Of a stretch of DNA of 7,335 nt, positions 4,867 to 7,335 are shown piece by piece (position 1 is the stretch's first letter; each line of letters begins with the position of its first letter). A program made the translations under genes and the position numbers. Source of the DNA: an uncultured Frankiales bacterium. Lineage in GTDB: Bacteria; Actinomycetota; Actinomycetes; Mycobacteriales; SCTD01. Under the pieces are notes generated by a model. That model saw only the letters and a list, made by a program, of their open reading frames with translations, searched no databases and was not told the DNA's origin. Location: contig CAMLIA010000200.1 in NCBI GenBank assembly GCA_946479905.1, forward strand, positions 1 through 7,335. The letters run 5' to 3'.

Positions 4867-5040
4867 ATGACAGCTCTTCCCCTTGCGCTGCGCCTGCTCC
4901 AGGGCGGCATCCCGCCGACCCTGCTCATCGACCTGCTCGACCCTGAGGGCATGAAACGGGCGCTGGCGTCGGAGCTGACGGCCTCCGACGTGCTGCGCGC
5001 CCCCGCCCCGATCCCGGTGCGGCAGGTCCGGAGCGCCTAG
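4867..5040 (+). CDS. Small hypothetical protein, 57 aa
   Basis: The ATG at 4867 gives MTALPLALRLLQGGIPPTLL, with an amphipathic Leu-rich N-terminal helix, then LIDLLDPEGMKRALASEL and a Pro/Val-rich basic tail ending PVRQVRSA. The frame is open to 4825, but that part runs through the CTCGACC palindrome and is better read as leader. The ribosome binding site is weak. Codon bias fits a real gene, and the Asp-Leu-Leu-Asp-Pro-Glu-Gly-Met block looks like a conserved core. There is no signal peptide; the N-terminal helix is too interrupted by Pro and Gly for a clear membrane span. It is divergent from the solute-binding protein gene and ends in a CTAG palindrome that also provides the stop of the STAS gene. 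I recognise no family; function unknown. Confidence 0.6.
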   Translation: MTALPLALRLLQGGIPPTLLIDLLDPEGMKRALASELTASDVLRAPAPIPVRQVRSA

Positions 5041-5312
5041 ACCTCGTCGGCGATGAGCGAGCCCAGCCCGACGAGCTCGATCGCGCGCTGCACGATCGGT
5101 TGCGGGTGGGTCACCAGCAGCGCGGCGCCGCGCGCCCGCTGGGTCTTCAGGGCGGACGCGATGACGGCGATCCCGGAGCTGTCGAGGAACGCGACGTCGG
5201 TGAGGTCCACGACGAGCTCGTCGGGCTCGTCGGCGAGCGCACCCTGGACGTCGCGACGGAACAGCTCGACCGTTGCCAGGTCCAGCTCTCCGGAGGGACG
5301 GAGCACAGCCAT
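5037..5312 (-). CDS. STAS-domain anti-sigma factor antagonist
   Basis: This 91-aa protein is a single STAS domain of the SpoIIAA/RsbV kind. Such proteins bind an anti-sigma kinase when unphosphorylated and so free a sigma factor; the kinase turns them off by phosphorylating a serine. Seen: PSGELDLATVELF (residues 6-18, first strand and helix) and LVVDLTDVAFLDSSGIAVI (33-51), whose DSSG at 44-47 holds the expected phospho-acceptor serine. The later strand AALLVTHPQPIVQRAIELVGL (68-88) ends the fold. The length is slightly short but complete. Its ATG lies 10 nt after the GT87 stop, so the two are almost surely one transcript. No anti-sigma kinase, phosphatase or sigma gene is in the window, so its partners are encoded elsewhere. 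Its leader shares CTAGGGTCGA with that of the solute-binding protein gene. Confidence 0.9.
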   Translation of the reverse strand: MAVLRPSGELDLATVELFRRDVQGALADEPDELVVDLTDVAFLDSSGIAVIASALKTQRARGAALLVTHPQPIVQRAIELVGLGSLIADEV

Positions 5313-5322
5313 GCCGTCGACC

Positions 5323-6552
5323 CTAGGCAGCGACCGGCTCGAGCGGTAGTGGAGGCTCGTCCCTGACCGCGGTCCGCGCGCGCAGGAAGACCACGAAGAG
5401 CAGGACGAGCATCGCGGTGCGCCCCCAGATGCCCAGGACGAGTGCCTGGTAGGGCCGGCCGTAGTCCGCCGCGGGGGTCCCGAGCGCGTAGTACCAGCGG
5501 AACAGGCCGACGTACATCAGCAGGTCGAAGACCATGTACGCCGTCCACCACCCCCACCGGAGTCGCAGCAGGCAGAAGAAGGGCAGCAGCCACAGGGCGT
5601 ACTGCGGGCTGTGCGCCTTGTTGGTCACCATGAAGACGGTGAGGATCGCGCCGCACACCTGCACGAACGGGAACGCCCCCTCCCGCACGGCCCGCCGCCA
5701 GCCGACCGCGCAGGCGATCGCGATGCCGAGGACCAGCAGCAGGGGCACGACCGTGTTGAGGGTGTCGGTCGCGACCGGCTTGTCGAAGCCCCAGTACCAG
5801 ACCGAGTTGGCCGTGATGTCGGCCGCGCGGTCCTTCTGGAAGGCATAGGGCGCCCACCAGCCGTTCGGGTTGCGGACGATGAAGTAGGCGTTGACCGCCA
5901 CGCTCACCCACAGGAAGGTGCCGAGGGCCTCGGACAGGCCGCGCTTGCGCCGCCACAGGTCCAGAGCCAGAGGTACGACGAACAGCAGCGGCCAGAACTT
6001 CAGCCAACCGCCGACCGCCAGCAGCGCCCCCGTCAGCGCCCACCGCTCGCGCCACCAGGCGTAGAACGCCGCGGTGGTCGCGCACACCACCAGCAGGTCC
6101 CAGTTGTGGAAGGAGTACCAGATCAGCGGGGGCGCGAGGGCGTAGAGCAGCGCCCGCCACCGCACCATCCGGCTCAGCAGGAACGCGGTGAGGAAGCTGA
6201 AGGGCGCGAGCAGCAGCGCGCTGACCTGCAGGAACCCGCCGTCGTGGTGGGTGAACAGCGAGGTGAACCAGGCGAACAGACCCGTCAGGACCGGGTACTC
6301 CAGCGTGCCGCCGGTGAGGTCGTCGACGCCGTTGGTCCGGACCAGCTCGCCGTGGACGTACGGGAACCGGTGCTGGTCGAGGTGCCGGTTCCAGAACAGC
6401 ACCTGGATGTCGTTGCTGCACAGCGCCTTGTCGCGCTTGGCGTTGTAGTTGTCGACGCCGATGCACTGCGCCTTCAGCAGGAAGCCGCCGAGGGTGAAGA
6501 CCCCCACGCAGACGAGCAGCACGGCCAGCAGCCTGCGGGTGGCGAGGTCCAC
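5323..6552 (-). CDS. GT87-family polyprenyl-phosphomannose mannosyltransferase
   Basis: This 409-aa membrane protein is a GT-C glycosyltransferase of family GT87 (DUF2029), whose characterised mycobacterial members, such as PimE, add mannose from a polyprenyl-phosphate donor to envelope glycolipids on the outer side of the membrane. About ten hydrophobic helices are visible, the first at residues 8-26. The large first extracytoplasmic loop has Cys30 and Cys45, possibly a disulfide, followed by SND with Asp48, the likely catalytic acidic residue, then LFWNRHLDQHRFPYVHG (52-68) and the family hallmark LEYPVLTG (84-91). Later marks are GGWLKFWPLLFVVPLAL, the NPNGWW loop and the NKAHSPQYALWLLP helix typical of GT87. 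The tail is short and cytoplasmic. The GTG at 6552 has no Shine-Dalgarno but a TAGCGT 7 nt upstream, fitting a leaderless transcript. It is followed directly by the STAS gene. The acceptor is unknown. Confidence 0.87.
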   Translation of the reverse strand: MDLATRRLLAVLLVCVGVFTLGGFLLKAQCIGVDNYNAKRDKALCSNDIQVLFWNRHLDQHRFPYVHGELVRTNGVDDLTGGTLEYPVLTGLFAWFTSLFTHHDGGFLQVSALLLAPFSFLTAFLLSRMVRWRALLYALAPPLIWYSFHNWDLLVVCATTAAFYAWWRERWALTGALLAVGGWLKFWPLLFVVPLALDLWRRKRGLSEALGTFLWVSVAVNAYFIVRNPNGWWAPYAFQKDRAADITANSVWYWGFDKPVATDTLNTVVPLLLVLGIAIACAVGWRRAVREGAFPFVQVCGAILTVFMVTNKAHSPQYALWLLPFFCLLRLRWGWWTAYMVFDLLMYVGLFRWYYALGTPAADYGRPYQALVLGIWGRTAMLVLLFVVFLRARTAVRDEPPLPLEPVAA

Positions 6553-6674
6553 GGCCGAGACGCTATCGGCTCAGTGGCCGTCACCATGGGCGTCCTCGGT
6601 CGTTGAGCACCAGTGCAGACCGTCCCCTGACGGCCGTCCAGCCCGCAAACCCCCCTATGCGGAAGGCGTCACCG
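6553..6674. promoter_or_regulatory. Divergent promoter region between GT87 and the Pro-rich gene
   Basis: On the minus strand, TAGCGT (6565-6560) ends 7 nt before the GTG of the GT87 gene and fits an actinobacterial -10 box serving a leaderless start; no strong -35 is seen. On the plus strand, GGAAGG (6661-6666) is a good ribosome binding site 8 nt before the ATG at 6675. GACGGCCGTC (6629-6638) is a perfect 10-bp palindrome between the two genes and a possible operator. Confidence 0.45.
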
Positions 6675-7292
6675 ATGAAGATCTCCCGTCGTGCGAGAGC
6701 CACCCTGCCCCTCCTGACGCTGTCGTCGCTGGCCCTGGGCACCTGTGCCCCCGCGGCCTCCGCGACCGACCTGCCGCCGCTGCCGACGCTGCCGACGCTC
6801 AGCGCTCCCCAGCTGCCGGTCCCGCTCCCCGTGCCTGTTCCCCTTCCGACCGCCGACCCGGTTCCCGCGCCGACGACCGCGCCCACCGTCGCCCCGACCA
6901 CTGCTCCCACGGCCGCCGCCCCGAAGCCGGCGACCGCACCTGCCGCGCCCCGACCGGCCGGCACCGGAGTCCACGCCGCCGCGGCCCGCCGCCCCGTCTC
7001 GTCGGCGGCCCACTCCTCGGCAGCACGCTCCTCGGCGGCCCTGTCCTATGCCGGCTTGTCCTCCGCGCGCCTGATGGACGCGGCCCCGGCGGCGCAGCCG
7101 CCCGCTCCCGCCATCGTCCCGCCGGCGCCGGCGCAGGTGCTCCCGACGCCGGCGCCTGAGGTCCGGTTCGTCCAGGCGGACCGCATGCGTCACGAGGGCG
7201 GTGTGCCCGCGGCGCTCGGCGTCATCGCCTCGCTGCTGGTCGTCGCTGCGGGATCCGTCAACGTCGCCGTCCGCCGCCGCACCGACGGCTGA
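6675..7292 (+). CDS. Secreted Pro/Ala/Thr-rich protein with C-terminal membrane anchor
   Basis: The ATG at 6675 is preferred over earlier in-frame starts because of GGAAGG at 6661-6666 and because it puts a proper signal peptide at the very N-terminus: KISRRARAT, then a hydrophobic core, then APAASA before TDLPP, a good signal-peptidase-I site near residue 30. LGTC in the core is a poor lipobox, since Thr precedes Cys. Residues 31-120 are Pro/Thr/Ala-rich (PTLPTL, LPVPLPVPVPLP, then PTTAPTVAPTTAP). About 125-150 is Ser/Ala-rich with repeated SSAA units. Near 180-198 (PAALGVIASLLVVAAGSVNVAV) a membrane span is followed by RRRTDG. There is no LPXTG, so anchoring is by the membrane rather than sortase. 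The Thr/Ser/Pro-rich stalk is the kind of sequence that bacteria O-mannosylate, and the neighbouring divergent gene is a mannosyltransferase, though GT87 enzymes usually act on lipids. No family recognised; 205 aa. Confidence 0.75.
   Translation: MKISRRARATLPLLTLSSLALGTCAPAASATDLPPLPTLPTLSAPQLPVPLPVPVPLPTADPVPAPTTAPTVAPTTAPTAAAPKPATAPAAPRPAGTGVHAAAARRPVSSAAHSSAARSSAALSYAGLSSARLMDAAPAAQPPAPAIVPPAPAQVLPTPAPEVRFVQADRMRHEGGVPAALGVIASLLVVAAGSVNVAVRRRTDG
7266..7289. terminator. Possible hairpin terminator at the end of the Pro-rich gene
   Basis: GCCGTC (7266-7271) and GACGGC (7284-7289) form a 6-bp GC-rich stem with a 12-nt loop, in the last codons of the plus-strand gene and 12 nt beyond the 3' end of the minus-strand tRNA. 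It could serve either strand. There is no T-run, so it is only a candidate. Confidence 0.3.
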
Positions 7293-7300
7293 TGAGCTTG

Positions 7301-7335
7301 CTCCCCCATCTGGACTCGAACCAGAAACCCTTCGA
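7301..7335 (-). tRNA. 3' half of a tRNA, probably tRNA-Gln, cut by the window edge
   Basis: On the minus strand the segment reads as anticodon-stem 3' strand TCGAA, variable region GGGTT, a perfect T-arm (TCTGG, loop TTCGAGT, CCAGA), acceptor 3' strand TGGGGGA and discriminator G. The acceptor implies a 5' end of TCCCCCA, and such a U1-A72 end is characteristic of tRNA-Gln. The anticodon lies outside the window, so identity is inferred. CCA is not encoded (the bases after the discriminator are CAAG), which is common in actinobacteria. The gene appears intact as far as seen, and its 3' end is 8 nt from the stop of the convergent Pro-rich protein gene. Confidence 0.82.

Noticed and set aside
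3236..4870. A 544-codon open frame on the plus strand opposite the solute-binding protein gene
   Set aside because: Its composition is that of antisense reading in a GC-rich gene (Arg, Gly, His, Val), while the minus strand matches SBP family 5 throughout.
5147..6466. A 439-codon minus-strand frame covering both GT87 and STAS in another phase
   Set aside because: Its Arg/Ala/Pro-rich product is a frame-shifted reading of real genes; the GT87 and STAS frames have proper motifs and starts.
5611..6606. A 331-codon open frame on the plus strand opposite the GT87 gene
   Set aside because: Its product is Arg/Gln/Glu/Val-rich without any family motif, and the minus strand holds a clear GT87 protein. 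It is a high-GC antisense shadow.
6603..6674. Earlier starts for the Pro-rich protein at 6603 or 6657
   Set aside because: They would bury the signal peptide behind a polar extension, while GGAAGG is placed for the ATG at 6675.
6738..6749. Lipobox LGTC in the Pro-rich protein
   Set aside because: Thr at the position before Cys is unfavourable, and a good signal-peptidase-I site, ASA, follows a few residues later.
6780..7060. CRISPR-like or tandem DNA repeat array in the Pro/Ser-rich coding region
   Set aside because: The repetition follows codons for Pro, Thr, Ala and Ser with irregular unit length; there are no constant repeats with unique spacers.

Overview
The window is very GC-rich with strongly G/C-biased third codon positions. 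Its gene families (an IS110 transposase of a common actinobacterial type, a pyrimidine-reductase RibD homologue, a GT87 polyprenyl-phosphomannose mannosyltransferase, and a single-domain STAS anti-anti-sigma protein) point to a high-GC Actinomycetota chromosome. I cannot fix the genus; a Geodermatophilaceae- or Frankia-like lineage is only a guess.

Region by region. (a) 1-1394 is accessory DNA: the 3' two thirds of an IS110-family transposase, a hypothetical gene of lower GC (888-1220), and a gene-free stretch with short tandem repeats. It ends abruptly at 1394/1395 against the 5' half of a CAT-anticodon tRNA (minus strand) cut exactly after the anticodon loop, as expected for a site-specific integration or excision junction. 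(b) 1434-1855 holds hairpins and two short, basic, convergent ORFs (31 aa plus, 43 aa minus) that nearly touch at their stops. (c) 1994-3189 is a two-gene plus-strand operon: a flavin-reductase-like protein and a RibD C-terminal-domain reductase, joined by a GTGA overlap. (d) 3176-4768 (minus) is an orphan family-5 solute-binding protein without a lipobox, overlapping the reductase tail to tail by 14 nt. (e) 4769-4866 is a divergent control region with repeats of CTCGACC. (f) 4867-5040 (plus) is a 57-aa hypothetical sharing a CTAG stop palindrome with the STAS gene (5037-5312, minus). The STAS gene follows 10 nt after the GT87 mannosyltransferase gene (5323-6552, minus). (g) 6675-7292 (plus) encodes a secreted Pro/Ala/Thr-rich protein with a C-terminal membrane anchor. 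(h) The 3' half of another tRNA, probably tRNA-Gln, enters from the right edge on the minus strand.

How the genes work together: the reductase pair suggests flavin or pteridine redox chemistry. The GT87 enzyme, the solute-binding protein and the Pro-rich protein all act at or outside the membrane. The STAS protein points to a partner-switching regulator whose kinase and sigma factor lie elsewhere. I see no clear new multi-gene defence or mobile system. The most informative oddities are the half-tRNA junction, the convergent micro-ORF pair, the divergent repeat-containing promoter region and the GT87-STAS pairing.
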